From positions 62,001-126,000 of the forward strand of contig CAMBSD010000008.1 of NCBI GenBank assembly GCA_945870425.1: a stretch of 64,000 nucleotides of DNA. The letters run 5' to 3'. A program made the position numbers and the translations under genes. Position 1 is the first letter of the stretch; every line of letters begins with the position of its first letter. The stretch comes from Chitinophaga pinensis (GTDB taxonomy: Bacteria > Bacteroidota > Bacteroidia > UKL13-3). Of this stretch, positions 1 through 8,722 are shown piece by piece. A model generated the notes under the pieces. That model saw nothing but the letters and a program-made list of their open reading frames with translations. It did no database searches and was not told the origin of the DNA.

Positions 1-85
1 TACTAATCTTAGCAATTCCATTGTAGTATTGGAATAAGATTTCTTTGTACTCTTTTAAAGTTGTCCAGTTATAATTTGATTTCAT
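1..85 (-). CDS. menB: 1,4-dihydroxy-2-naphthoyl-CoA synthase, N-terminal fragment (runs off window)
   Basis: These are the first 28 codons of a minus-strand gene cut by the left edge of the window. The translation begins MKSNYNWTTLKEYKEI and goes on to YYNGIAKIS, which fits the N-terminus of the crotonase-fold naphthoate synthase that closes the second ring in menaquinone synthesis. The call rests on this short stretch and on its place downstream of menD on the same strand. No active-site residue is visible. A broken accessory gene lies between it and menD. Confidence 0.75.
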   Translation of the reverse strand, partial: MKSNYNWTTLKEYKEILFQYYNGIAKIS

Positions 86-94
86 GTTTTTATT

Positions 95-178
95 GGTTCA
101 CGATTGTTTAGTTCACGGTTCACAGTTTTTTATTTTGTTTGCAGTTTACTATGAACTGACAAACCGTGAACTGAACTA
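95..178. repeat. TTCACGGTTCAC-type repeats, left flank of the four-helix-bundle gene
   Basis: The spacer between menB and the broken four-helix-bundle gene carries several copies of a short motif read as GGTTCAC or, inverted, GTGAAC (for example near 97, 111-122 and 165-175). The same motif recurs on the other side of the gene at about 556-707. The two flanks bracket the gene like the ends of an inserted segment. No mechanism is implied by the sequence alone. Confidence 0.5.
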
Positions 179-184
179 CTCGAG

Positions 185-539
185 TTATCGTAATGTTTTT
201 CGTAAAGCTTGAATAGATGTAATTAGTTTTTCCGTTTTGTTATAGTATAATTCAAATTGTTTTTCGTCAATTAGTTTTCTTCGCTTCGCAATATACAATG
301 CAGAAATAATTTCTATACCTGATCTTAAACCATAACCTAAAAATCTTACAAATTCTGGCTTAGATTGTCCTGTTGAGCCTTCAGCAATATTTAAGGCAAT
401 AGAGTCGGCTGCTCTTTTCATTTGTGTTGCTAAAACAAACTTTTCTTCAGAGGAAAAATGTTTTGATTAAATTATTAATATCTCCAGTCAATTCAACATC
501 ATCTTGCCACACTCGCAATTTTTCAAAATTGAGAGCCAT
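185..539 (-). pseudogene. Four-helix-bundle protein (23S rRNA intervening-sequence type), frameshifted
   Basis: The intact part (185-421) reads MKRAADSIALNIAEG and then GYGLRSGIEIISALYIAKRR, the signature of the short four-helix-bundle proteins first described from 23S rRNA intervening sequences. An ATG at 539 opens MALNFEKLRVWQDDVELTG in another frame, which is the normal N-terminus of this family. The two parts would join if one base were removed from the A5 run at 454-458. With the shift the 5' frame stops at a TGA. The full product would be about 118 residues. The function of the family is unknown. The gene sits between menD and menB inside a spacer rich in GTGAAC repeats, so it looks like an insertion into the operon. 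A sequencing error in the homopolymer is possible. Confidence 0.75.
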
Positions 540-555
540 ACTTATTTGTGTTATA

Positions 556-707
556 GTTCACTGTTTTCAGTTCACCGATATTTGTTAATTAGATATTTTT
601 TCCCTTAAATTCTTTCCCTACATTCGATAACTGTCTAGATGTATAACGTCCAACTGTGAACCTTCCAACCGTTATCTGTCTTACTTTAAATCGAAAAACC
701 GTGAACC
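556..707. repeat. GTTCAC/GTGAAC repeats, right flank of the four-helix-bundle gene
   Basis: This AT-rich spacer between the broken four-helix-bundle gene and the end of menD carries GTTCAC and GTGAACC words at about 556, 571, 655 and 690-700. They match the words on the other flank (95-178). No gene is visible here. An 8-bp palindrome (723-740) overlaps the menD stop codon but has no T-tract in the transcribed direction, so it is not a clear terminator. Confidence 0.45.
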
Positions 708-728
708 GAACCAATGTCAACTGCCAAG

Positions 729-2399
729 CTAAAGCTTGGCACTCTTAAACTCCCTAAAAACCCTAGAGTTTTCTGCAATATCAGAGCTTATTTCAACAAT
801 TTTAGGTCTATCACTTGGCTCATAAAAGGTTTTCATTAATTCTTCTAGTTCGATTTGATTTTTGCAAAAGTAATAATCAAGCCCAAAATCTTCCGACATA
901 TTTTTAGCCGTTTGATGATGTGTTGTTAAGAAGAAATTTTCCAACTCTGGTTGTGAGTTTGGGCCATCTATCAAATTAAAAATGCCTCCTCCATGGTTGT
1001 TTAATAAAACTATCCTTAAATGGTTGGGCACATATTTGTTCCAAAAGGCATTTCTATCATAAAAGAAAGCCAAATCACCAGTAATAAGCGTTACGATTTC
1101 ATTACTCATTAAGGCAGCACCAATGGCAGTGCTAGTGCAGCCATCTATGCCACTTGTACCTCGGTTGCAAAAGGCACTAAGTTTCTTTTCAGGAAGCCCT
1201 AAATAACTAACATACCTAATAGAAGAACTATTAGCAATTTGCAGCTGAGAGCTTGATGGAAGTGCTGATAAAATAGTGTTTACGGATAGCAATTCACTCT
1301 TAAGACCATGCTGATTGCAGTTAACAATAAACTTTTGAATGGCCTTCTGCGCCTTTTTTTCAAACTTACTCCATACTTGTTGGTAGCTTTCTGTTTGGAT
1401 GCTTTGGGATTCAATAATATTTTCAATAATACTTGCTAATTGATTGGTGCTAACATAATCTGTTACGTTCCCATAAGTATCTACTAGGATACTATCATCC
1501 TGCAAGCGTATATGCTTGATCGGCTTTTGTTTCTTTAACCAAAGTTTCAGAGCCTTTGAAAGCACGGGGCCACCCATGCTAATTAACACTTGTGGCTCAA
1601 GTTCTTTAAGACAATCTGAATCTGTTTGACTAACGATATAATCAAAATGTTTGATGCTTGTGCTATTGTGTTGGTTTGATACCACATCGGCCAACACCAC
1701 CACATTGCTTCGATTGGCAAGGGATTTGATTTGCTTCGTTATGGCTGCATTAGGCAAGCATTGACCAATCAACACCATTATTTTTTCTTGGTTTAAATGC
1801 CCAAGATAATAGGGTGATTTTGTTAAAAGCGGTTTTGCTTCAACCGTATGGTTTTGTTCTATAACAGAATCTTCTTGACTAATTTGATACAATGGTTCCT
1901 TCAAAGGAACATTGACATGCACAGGTCCCCAAACAGGGTATAAGCATCTGTTCAATATCTCTGATAGATGTCGATTACTTTCGGTAGCCAACTGCCAACT
2001 GTCAACTAAAAATTGCATTTGTGCTCTCACATGTGAGCCATATACACCTTGTTGGTTGATCATTTGTCCATCTTGCTGATTTAGCAATGCTGCAGGTCTA
2101 TCTGCAGTTAAAACAAGCAAAGGAATTTTTTGATAAAAGGCCTCAGCTATGGCAGGATAAAAGTTAAGTGCTGCCGTTCCGCTTGTGCAGATTAGTGCAA
2201 CGGGTTTTTGCAATTGTTGTGCCATGCCCAGGGCTATATATCCTGCACTGCGTTCATCAACGATAACAAAGGTTTTGATATGTGGATGACGATTGAAGGC
2301 AAACACAAGTGGTGCAGAACGTGAACCCGGACAGATTACAGCATGTGTAACGCCAGCTTGGTAACATTGTTCGGCTAATTGTGCTAATTGTTGGTGCAT
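729..2399 (-). CDS. menD: 2-succinyl-5-enolpyruvyl-6-hydroxy-3-cyclohexene-1-carboxylate synthase (MenD)
   Basis: MenD is the thiamine-diphosphate enzyme that joins isochorismate and 2-oxoglutarate, the first committed step of menaquinone synthesis, in the cytoplasm. The N-terminus shows VICPGSRSAPL (about 21-31) and VDERSAGY with Glu49, matching the ThDP-activating region. The C-terminal part has ITGDLAFFYDRNAFW, the GDL...N cofactor-binding motif. The length of 556 residues is normal. I start at the ATG at 2399 (MHQQLAQLAEQ) rather than 12 codons upstream, because this ATG overlaps the stop of the upstream gene as TAATG, suggesting translational coupling to the DUF5686 gene. Confidence 0.95.
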   Translation of the reverse strand: MHQQLAQLAEQCYQAGVTHAVICPGSRSAPLVFAFNRHPHIKTFVIVDERSAGYIALGMAQQLQKPVALICTSGTAALNFYPAIAEAFYQKIPLLVLTADRPAALLNQQDGQMINQQGVYGSHVRAQMQFLVDSWQLATESNRHLSEILNRCLYPVWGPVHVNVPLKEPLYQISQEDSVIEQNHTVEAKPLLTKSPYYLGHLNQEKIMVLIGQCLPNAAITKQIKSLANRSNVVVLADVVSNQHNSTSIKHFDYIVSQTDSDCLKELEPQVLISMGGPVLSKALKLWLKKQKPIKHIRLQDDSILVDTYGNVTDYVSTNQLASIIENIIESQSIQTESYQQVWSKFEKKAQKAIQKFIVNCNQHGLKSELLSVNTILSALPSSSQLQIANSSSIRYVSYLGLPEKKLSAFCNRGTSGIDGCTSTAIGAALMSNEIVTLITGDLAFFYDRNAFWNKYVPNHLRIVLLNNHGGGIFNLIDGPNSQPELENFFLTTHHQTAKNMSEDFGLDYYFCKNQIELEELMKTFYEPSDRPKIVEISSDIAENSRVFREFKSAKL

Positions 2400-4906
2400 T
2401 AAAATTGAAATCTCAGTCCTAAATTTATTCCCCAATCCCTTGGCTTTTCAGCCATTCCAGGCATTTTATCTAAATAGGTCAAACGATGAACCATATTGAT
2501 AGAAAGCAACTTGAAAATATTTTCAATACCATAACCTACTTCTACATAAGGGATGCCTTCTTTGAAAGGGTTTACTTGTGTTAGAGGCTTACCCATCAGA
2601 TTATTTGCAGGTAAAATTTGTTTATCCTCATCACTCATGCTACCATATGCTGATTTAACAAAAGCGAAATTTCTAAGCTTCCAATTTTTTACAATTGGAA
2701 TTCGATTAAAAAACAAGCCTTCAAAATGTTGCACATAGGTGAAATGAACATATTCATCACTTACAAATTCATAAAAGTTAAGTAAGCTATAATTCAAATC
2801 AGAGTATAAAAAAGTTTGGTTACCTCTTGCCACGTCTAACAAAGGATAGGGCAATCTGCCCCAAATTTTGCCTGCCGTAATCCACATATCTCCTGTTCCT
2901 AGCACACCTGTATTGGCATGTTGAATGATACCCAATTGCAATTTGTTATAGTCAAAATTGCTGTTTAAAATTCCTTTGAAACCATGTGTATAGGTTAGCG
3001 TTAACTCGGGCAACCTTGATCTTTTCATCCTCAAACGACCATTACCTCTAAGTACCATCTCTTCTTTATACGCCCATCTTGCCTCAGCACTTGCTTGTGT
3101 ATTGCTGAATCTATCAAAAACTTCTCCCTTTTCGTCCTTATATGCAAAGACAAAATCGCCCAAAGGCTCAAAGGTATTATGTTGTATATTGAATCTAAAA
3201 CTCCAATCCCTTTTAGGGTTGGTAAAGTAGCTAATCTTGGTTTCGTGGGTGCTGTTAAATCGCATGCCATTTCCAAAGATGGCAATGGCTTGAAATAGGT
3301 TTGAATTATTGTTTCCTGATCCAAAATCATTGGTAACACCTATTACATCATAATCGTATTTGAATTGACCACTCAGTACACTCCATTTTTTTCGATTGGT
3401 GATGTAATCTGCTCCCAACGCATATTTCAATCTTTCATCTCTAAAACCATATGCTAAGTATGATTTGAGAATCCATCGTTTACTAAAAAAGTGATTGGTT
3501 ATAAATCCTAATCTTATTCTATTACCCTCATAGTTATTATATCCATAAAGGAAGACATAAGGACCCCAATCCAATCCACCAATGCGTTTATACCCTTCTA
3601 CAACAATTCGCACTACATCAATATAAGTTTGTATCACAGGTAGGTTTCTAATGGAGTCAACCATAGTAAACATTTGTTTTTCGATGCCTGTGAATGCTTC
3701 AGGTCTTTTGCTTGCCCAATAGGCGGTATCATTATTCTCAACGTTGGCAACCTGTTCTATTTGCACATCAAAAAAGGAGGAAGGCTTAGGTTCGTTAACT
3801 TTAATGTTGCTATATGAGTTGTATATCTTAGCAATCATACCCGCTGATTTTTCTGTTATTTGAGCAATATCAGCTACAAACCTATTTTTATATGCGATAA
3901 AGGGTCCATCGCTCGTTTGCACAAACTCCTGTTGTATTTTTAACCGATCAATAAAATTAATGTTGGCAGATTTTGATATTTCAACATCTATCCTCTTGAT
4001 AGCCCATGTGCTATCTTCAATCCACATATGACCCAAAAAGCCAAGGTCTTGTTCGCGTCTTAAGTTGAGTTTTAGTTTATAACATTTTTTGTGGTCGATG
4101 TCAACAGAGTCAAGCAATGTAAAGATATAATAAGTATGCGCCACATTTGAAAGTGGGGAAATAAAATCTTTGGCAAGTAGCCTAACAAAATTGCCATTGA
4201 AATTTATTTGTAACAAGCTTGCACCCATCAAATCTGTTATGAATGATTTGTCGCCAATACCAATTCCTGTGCTAGTTGAGGCCAATACCAATTCTTTGTT
4301 TTTGGAAGGTTCTTTATTAAAAAAATATTGTGAAAAAGTCTCGCTTATAAACATAGGAAGGATATATTTTCCTTCTTCATTTTTCATTTGATTGGCGGTA
4401 TCAAACAAACTTTTAAGTGGTTTAAAAACAGCTTTGTTTTTAATTTCCTCGCTGATGTTATTTATTGAAATGTCAACTTTGTTGTAACTATCGTATTGGT
4501 ATGAAGATAAATTGCCGACATCGTTCTTGTCCCGAAATTTTCTAGCGTTGTTCACAATGCGAAGGGCAGGATTTACCCCTGGTTTAATAATAACTTCCTT
4601 GAGTTCCGAACTAGATTCACTTAATTCGATAAGCAGGTTTTGAGATTGTCCTCGTTTGATGCTTCGGGTGTATTTTTTATATCCCACATAACTTACCACA
4701 ATACTATCAACAGCCTCTGTAGTTTTTAATTTAAAATTACCTTCAAAGTCGGTAGTCGTACCAATACGTGTTCCTTTAAATCCAACACTTACAAAGGGCA
4801 GTGCCTCTTTGTTTCTTTTGTCTTGAATTTTACCACTAATAAATGTTTCTTGCTGAGCAAGAGACAGAAAGGGAATCAACAAAAGTAGGGCTGCTAAAAA
4901 GCGCAT
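2399..4906 (-). CDS. DUF5686 family outer-membrane protein with carboxypeptidase-regulatory-like domain
   Basis: The protein has a signal peptide (MRFLAALLLLIPFLSLAQ), then a carboxypeptidase-regulatory-like beta-sandwich (ISGKIQDKRNKEALPFVSV...VVSYVGYKKY, about residues 25-110), then a long DUF5686 region that ends in GINLGLRFQF, an aromatic end typical of an outer-membrane barrel. The family is found in Bacteroidota and has no settled function; an outer-membrane role is inferred from the architecture. I chose the ATG at 4906 because the signal peptide begins there; an in-frame ATG at 4939 would add 11 residues before it. The stop overlaps the menD start. Confidence 0.85.
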   Translation of the reverse strand: MRFLAALLLLIPFLSLAQQETFISGKIQDKRNKEALPFVSVGFKGTRIGTTTDFEGNFKLKTTEAVDSIVVSYVGYKKYTRSIKRGQSQNLLIELSESSSELKEVIIKPGVNPALRIVNNARKFRDKNDVGNLSSYQYDSYNKVDISINNISEEIKNKAVFKPLKSLFDTANQMKNEEGKYILPMFISETFSQYFFNKEPSKNKELVLASTSTGIGIGDKSFITDLMGASLLQINFNGNFVRLLAKDFISPLSNVAHTYYIFTLLDSVDIDHKKCYKLKLNLRREQDLGFLGHMWIEDSTWAIKRIDVEISKSANINFIDRLKIQQEFVQTSDGPFIAYKNRFVADIAQITEKSAGMIAKIYNSYSNIKVNEPKPSSFFDVQIEQVANVENNDTAYWASKRPEAFTGIEKQMFTMVDSIRNLPVIQTYIDVVRIVVEGYKRIGGLDWGPYVFLYGYNNYEGNRIRLGFITNHFFSKRWILKSYLAYGFRDERLKYALGADYITNRKKWSVLSGQFKYDYDVIGVTNDFGSGNNNSNLFQAIAIFGNGMRFNSTHETKISYFTNPKRDWSFRFNIQHNTFEPLGDFVFAYKDEKGEVFDRFSNTQASAEARWAYKEEMVLRGNGRLRMKRSRLPELTLTYTHGFKGILNSNFDYNKLQLGIIQHANTGVLGTGDMWITAGKIWGRLPYPLLDVARGNQTFLYSDLNYSLLNFYEFVSDEYVHFTYVQHFEGLFFNRIPIVKNWKLRNFAFVKSAYGSMSDEDKQILPANNLMGKPLTQVNPFKEGIPYVEVGYGIENIFKLLSINMVHRLTYLDKMPGMAEKPRDWGINLGLRFQF

Positions 4907-4956
4907 TTCAAAACTAAGTACTTTGATTGTTTTAGACAATTTAAATTTCCTTTACC

Positions 4957-5877
4957 CTAATTTAGCATACGCATTTTCATTCTAATATTTTGCAAGGGTC
5001 TGTCAGATTGGCCTTTAGAAACGGAAGAAATTTTATCTAACACATCAAAACCTTCAACCAATTCGCCAAAAACAGTGTATTCACCGTCCAAATGAGGCGC
5101 GCCACCAATGGTCTCGTAGGTTTCAACTTGTGGTTCTTCGTAAACAAAATCACCCCCCGATTTTAAGTATAATTCTTCTACGCTTGGCTTTAAGGTTTCA
5201 ATAAACGCTGTTAGACCAGCTTTATCTTTAGCTGTTTGAAAGGCACTAATGGTTGAGTTGATTGAATCTTTTTGAATTAGGTCGTAGAATATTTTTTGTT
5301 TGCGATTCAAATTTTTCTGATTCATGGTGTTAGCCAATTGATCCCGTTTATATTTTTGTCCATCTACGATATAAAATTGACAACCGCTGCTAGCTTTTTC
5401 TGGGTTATTATCTCTAGCTGCAGCCAATGCCCCTCTTTTGTGCCATAAGCCATTCACGATTTCAGCAGGTATTTTATACCCCACATCCCCACCACCAAGC
5501 ATCGCAGATGAATCTGCATTTTTTGAAGTAGGGTCACCGCCTTGGATCATGAAACCTTTGATGATGCGGTGAAACAAAAGACTATCGTAAAAACGTTGTT
5601 CAACCAATTTAATGAAATTATCTCTGTGATTTGGGGTTTCATTGTATAACAAAACCTTCATGACTCCCAAATCAGTGTTTATTTCAACCATCCGGTTCGT
5701 ATTACTATCTCTAACCACCAATTTTTTAACCACTTTTTTCGTGATTTTCTTTTTCACCACTTTCCTTTTTTCCACTATTTTTACTGGTTTACCAGGTTGA
5801 ATGCTTGCTCTTTGCACTTGCGCTTGCCCTGTATACATCACACATAAGCAAATCATTACAGATAGTATTTTCGTCAT
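4957..5877 (-). CDS. Exported cyclophilin-type peptidyl-prolyl isomerase
   Basis: A signal peptide (MTKILSVMICLCVMYTGQAQ) is followed by a very basic linker (EKRKVVKKKITKKVVKK) and a cyclophilin domain: NFIKLVEQRFYDSLLFHRII, GFMIQGGDPT, and later VFGELVEGFDVLDKI. About 80 residues rich in Lys, Asn and Gln are inserted between SGCQFYIVDG and the last part of the domain, an arrangement I recognise from other Bacteroidota cyclophilins. It should help proline-limited folding in the periplasm. ATGs at 5877, 5895 and 5919 are in frame; 5877 gives the cleanest signal peptide, and the longer versions overlap the upstream gene that ends at 5882. Confidence 0.88.
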   Translation of the reverse strand: MTKILSVMICLCVMYTGQAQVQRASIQPGKPVKIVEKRKVVKKKITKKVVKKLVVRDSNTNRMVEINTDLGVMKVLLYNETPNHRDNFIKLVEQRFYDSLLFHRIIKGFMIQGGDPTSKNADSSAMLGGGDVGYKIPAEIVNGLWHKRGALAAARDNNPEKASSGCQFYIVDGQKYKRDQLANTMNQKNLNRKQKIFYDLIQKDSINSTISAFQTAKDKAGLTAFIETLKPSVEELYLKSGGDFVYEEPQVETYETIGGAPHLDGEYTVFGELVEGFDVLDKISSVSKGQSDRPLQNIRMKMRMLN

Positions 5878-5881
5878 TTTG

Positions 5882-6265
5882 TTATTGTTCTTCATTTTCA
5901 AATAATCCTTCATTTTCAAAATATTTTACAATTAGCTCTTTCAAATAATTTTCTTGGGTAGCTAAATCGGTAAATGGTATTTTTTTAAGTAAATTGTAAT
6001 GTGGCCAACCATGTTCATCCATGTTCTCAAAGGCATAATACCCATCATAACTTAATAATTTACATGTGGCAATATGCATTAAATCTACCTTTTCTTCTTT
6101 CTCGAACTTGCGATTTTGCCCTAATTCTCGCATACCTATGATATACAAAAGTCCATTCATATCAGGTTTCTTGCCAAATAGTTTTTTTAACTCAAACACC
6201 ACACGATACCATTTTGCCTTAGTTGCATCATCTAATGATGGGGCTTGTTGGTTTTCCAATTCCAT
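5882..6265 (-). CDS. Uncharacterised cytoplasmic protein of about 127 residues
   Basis: I do not recognise a named family. From the chosen ATG the product begins MELENQQAPSLDDATKAKWY and contains LFGKKPDMNGLLYIIGMRELGQ and IATCKLLSYDGYYAF; there is no signal peptide or membrane segment, and it ends in a Glu-rich tail. An in-frame ATG at 6316 would lengthen it by 17 residues, but a TACATTTG promoter element sits at 6272-6279, inside that extension, so 6265 is the more likely start. It is upstream of the cyclophilin gene and divergent from the PhoD-like gene. Confidence 0.6.
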   Translation of the reverse strand: MELENQQAPSLDDATKAKWYRVVFELKKLFGKKPDMNGLLYIIGMRELGQNRKFEKEEKVDLMHIATCKLLSYDGYYAFENMDEHGWPHYNLLKKIPFTDLATQENYLKELIVKYFENEGLFENEEQ

Positions 6266-6271
6266 AGATGG

Positions 6272-6302
6272 CAAATGTAAACAAGTTTTTTGCTTAGCAC
6301 AA
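6272..6302 (-). promoter_or_regulatory. Bacteroidota-type promoter for the gene at 5882-6265
   Basis: Read on the minus strand this is TTG, 20 bases, TACATTTG, a full match to the TAnnTTTG -7 element with a TTG -33 element. The last G of the -7 element is six bases from the ATG at 6265, so the transcript would have almost no leader. Confidence 0.6.
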
Positions 6303-6335
6303 TTACACATTCGCAAAATACATTATGTTTGAATC

Positions 6336-7709
6336 ATGAAAAAATATTTGATAGCCATTATTCTCCTTCTGCCATTTATAAAAGGAGAGGCTCAAACCAT
6401 AGTTGCCGGTCCCATGTTAGGCTATGCTGAAAATACCGAAAGCCTTATTTGGCTTCAAGTCAGAGATGTTCAGCAGGCTACAATTAGTTACACTGAAAAA
6501 GGAAAAAGTGATTGGAAAGAACTGACCTTAAGTGCCAAAAAATCTAGTGATGCCCAAGTAATAAAGTTTGTGTTAAGCGGTTTGAAAATGGGAGCTAGCT
6601 ATCAGTATAAAATTCTTTTAGATGCCAAAGAGCAGTCTTTTACCTACCCCCTTACATTTAAAACCAAAAAATTATGGGAATGGAGAGGCGATGCCCCCGA
6701 TTTTTCCTTTTTGTTAGGTTCATGTAATTATGTTAACGATACAGCTTATGATAGACCGGGAAAGCCATACGGACAAGGAACCAATATATTAATCTATATG
6801 GCCGAAACAGGTGCTGATTTTATGTTGTGGCTTGGCGATAACACCTATACACGAGAAGCGGATTATAGCAGTGAAAGTGGCATGAAATACCGATACCAGC
6901 ACACGCGAAGCGATGTGAATTTGCAAAAACTATTGGCTAGTATGAACCATTATGCCACTTGGGATGACCATGACTATGGGGATAATGATGCCAATAAAAA
7001 TTTTTGGTTTAAAGACCTTAGCCGAAAGTTATTTGTTGAATATTGGGGCAATAAAATTTTTGGTCAGAATGGAGAAGGCGTATATCAAAATTTTAAATGG
7101 AGTGATGCAGAATTTTTTATGTTGGATGATAGGTGGTTCAGAGATGAAAGCGAATTGGATGAAAAAAAGAATAACAAAACTCAATTAGGTGCCAAGCAAC
7201 TTGATTGGCTTAAACAAAGCCTAGTGCACAGCAGTGCTGTATTTAAATTTATTGCGGTTGGCGGTCAATTTTTAAATACCGAAACCGATAAAGAATCTTT
7301 CAATTTATATAAAAAAGAAAGAGCTGAATTGCTTAAATTTATAACAGATAATAAAATCAATGGGGTGGTATTTTTGTCGGGAGATAGACATCATACTGAA
7401 CTTTTGAAATATGAATCTAAACCGGATGATTCTGATGCTAGTGGAACTAAAAAATCTTATGCATTTAATTATCCTTTGTATGATTTGACGAGCTCTCCTA
7501 TCAGTGCAGGTCCTAGTAATGTCTTAAAAACCAAAGAAGCAAATAATCCCTACAGAGTGGAGAATACTTTGGTGGTTGACAATAATTATTGTGGTATAAA
7601 GATTAGCGGCAAAAAAGGCCAAAGGCAATTGACCATTTCATGTTATGATAAAACAGGTATTGTTAAATGGGGCTATACTATTAATGAATTAGATTTAAAG
7701 GGAAAATAG
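6336..7709 (+). CDS. PhoD-like metallophosphatase (alkaline phosphatase D family), exported
   Basis: A signal peptide (MKKYLIAIILLLPFIKGEAQ) leads into a fibronectin-like N-terminal domain and then a PhoD-type metallophosphatase core. Visible motifs are FLLGSCNYVND, DFMLWLGDNTYTREADY, HYATWDDHDYGDND and GVVFLSGDRHHTEL; the Asp, Asn and His residues in these are the expected metal ligands. PhoD enzymes are secreted phosphodiesterases/phosphomonoesterases that release phosphate from organic esters. The length of 457 residues fits. A TATGTTTG lies four bases before the ATG, but no -33 element stands at the right distance. Confidence 0.88.
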   Translation: MKKYLIAIILLLPFIKGEAQTIVAGPMLGYAENTESLIWLQVRDVQQATISYTEKGKSDWKELTLSAKKSSDAQVIKFVLSGLKMGASYQYKILLDAKEQSFTYPLTFKTKKLWEWRGDAPDFSFLLGSCNYVNDTAYDRPGKPYGQGTNILIYMAETGADFMLWLGDNTYTREADYSSESGMKYRYQHTRSDVNLQKLLASMNHYATWDDHDYGDNDANKNFWFKDLSRKLFVEYWGNKIFGQNGEGVYQNFKWSDAEFFMLDDRWFRDESELDEKKNNKTQLGAKQLDWLKQSLVHSSAVFKFIAVGGQFLNTETDKESFNLYKKERAELLKFITDNKINGVVFLSGDRHHTELLKYESKPDDSDASGTKKSYAFNYPLYDLTSSPISAGPSNVLKTKEANNPYRVENTLVVDNNYCGIKISGKKGQRQLTISCYDKTGIVKWGYTINELDLKGK

Positions 7710-7711
7710 AA

Positions 7712-8158
7712 CTACTCAGGTAGCTGTCCTTTATAACTTATTTCAACAATGGTATTACTTATACCTTCTTTAAAAACGGCTTTTTCTTTTTCTTGAAAGG
7801 TTCTTTCATCATCTAGGTAGTAAAACCTTTCAACTTCTCTTTTGATGGTTTTTCCTTGGAATATAAAAGCATATTTAACGGTTAGTTTAATGGAAGAGTT
7901 TTTCATGTTACTTCTTTTCACCCCGCTGAAATCCGTTAACTTATATTTTGCACGTACCTCCACATTTTCGTTGCTAAACAATACCCTTTCGTCAGTCATA
8001 GCATTTAGTTCTAAATTAAAATAACCTGAAGGGGCATCATATAGTTTGTCCTTAACCTTCACATGCATATCACTAATGTTTAGTTTAATGTTTTGAGCGT
8101 TTGTGCCAATAATGGTAAGTGTGAATAGGCAAGCGATAATTAGTTTACGTGCTTTCAT
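7712..8158 (-). CDS. Small exported protein of unknown function
   Basis: The product of about 148 residues starts with a signal peptide (MKARKLIIACLFTLTIIGTNAQ) and continues as a beta-rich domain with no motif I recognise (LNISDMHVKVKDKLYDAPSG, YAFIFQGKTIKREVERFYY). The ATG at 8158 is preferred over one 12 codons upstream because it begins the signal peptide and lies 17 bases after a good promoter. It is convergent with the PhoD-like gene, with two bases between the stops. Confidence 0.65.
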   Translation of the reverse strand: MKARKLIIACLFTLTIIGTNAQNIKLNISDMHVKVKDKLYDAPSGYFNLELNAMTDERVLFSNENVEVRAKYKLTDFSGVKRSNMKNSSIKLTVKYAFIFQGKTIKREVERFYYLDDERTFQEKEKAVFKEGISNTIVEISYKGQLPE

Positions 8159-8175
8159 TTTTTTGTTTATTATTT

Positions 8176-8206
8176 CAAAAGTAAATATTTTCACGACTTA
8201 ATTCAA
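8176..8206 (-). promoter_or_regulatory. Bacteroidota-type promoter for the gene at 7712-8158
   Basis: On the minus strand the sequence is TTG, 20 bases, TACTTTTG, matching the TTG / TAnnTTTG consensus. The -7 element ends 17 bases before the ATG at 8158. Confidence 0.55.
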
Positions 8207-8213
8207 AAAACTT

Positions 8214-8615
8214 ATGAAAAATCAAACAAACTTATTGACTACTTCATTATTGATAGTAGCAGGCGTTTTCGCCATTTTAGCTTTTAAACCATCTGAAAAA
8301 GCAGCCACTGTTTACGAATACAAGCAGTTTTCAACTGTTGAATCTTTAGTGGCTGGAGGTCTTGGTCGTTCGCGTATTTTAACTACTGATGAAAAAGGAG
8401 TAAGTGTTGAGAAAGACCTTATGAACTTTTTTAGTATGGTGGGAATTAATTTTGGTAATATCTCAAACAATGATAAATTAATTGTAGATAGAATTAACGA
8501 ATATTCAAACGAAGGATGGGAATTGGCTGAGGTTACTACTGGTGTTCAAAGCTCATCTAAAGACGCAGCAGGAATATTTATTACCCGCTATTTGTTCAGA
8601 AGAGTGAAGAAATAA
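8214..8615 (+). CDS. Small exported or membrane-anchored protein of unknown function
   Basis: The 133-residue product has an N-terminal hydrophobic segment (LLTTSLLIVAGVFAILAF) and then a soluble domain containing YEYKQFSTVES, LIVDRINEYSNEGWELAEV and ITRYLFRRVKK. The NEYSNEGWEL stretch resembles the small DUF4177-like proteins, but I would not press that. A clear terminator follows 17 bases after the stop. Confidence 0.6.
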   Translation: MKNQTNLLTTSLLIVAGVFAILAFKPSEKAATVYEYKQFSTVESLVAGGLGRSRILTTDEKGVSVEKDLMNFFSMVGINFGNISNNDKLIVDRINEYSNEGWELAEVTTGVQSSSKDAAGIFITRYLFRRVKK

Positions 8616-8632
8616 AAAGTCAATTATTCCTA

Positions 8633-8667
8633 AAAGGCTGTCATTAAAAAGACAGCCTTTCTTTTTT
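8633..8667 (+). terminator. Rho-independent terminator after the gene at 8214-8615
   Basis: A 10-bp perfect stem (AAAGGCTGTC at 8633-8642 with GACAGCCTTT at 8651-8660) has an 8-base loop and is followed by CTTTTTT. Confidence 0.85.
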
Positions 8668-8722
8668 AAGGTTATCGGTGTCATATTTGTTATGAATATA
8701 ATTTTATATTGCAGGCATTAAT

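Noticed and set aside
6324-6331. TATGTTTG as a promoter of the PhoD-like gene
   Set aside because: The -7 element matches, but the nearest TTG lies 31 bases upstream, outside the usual 18-21; I keep it only as a note.
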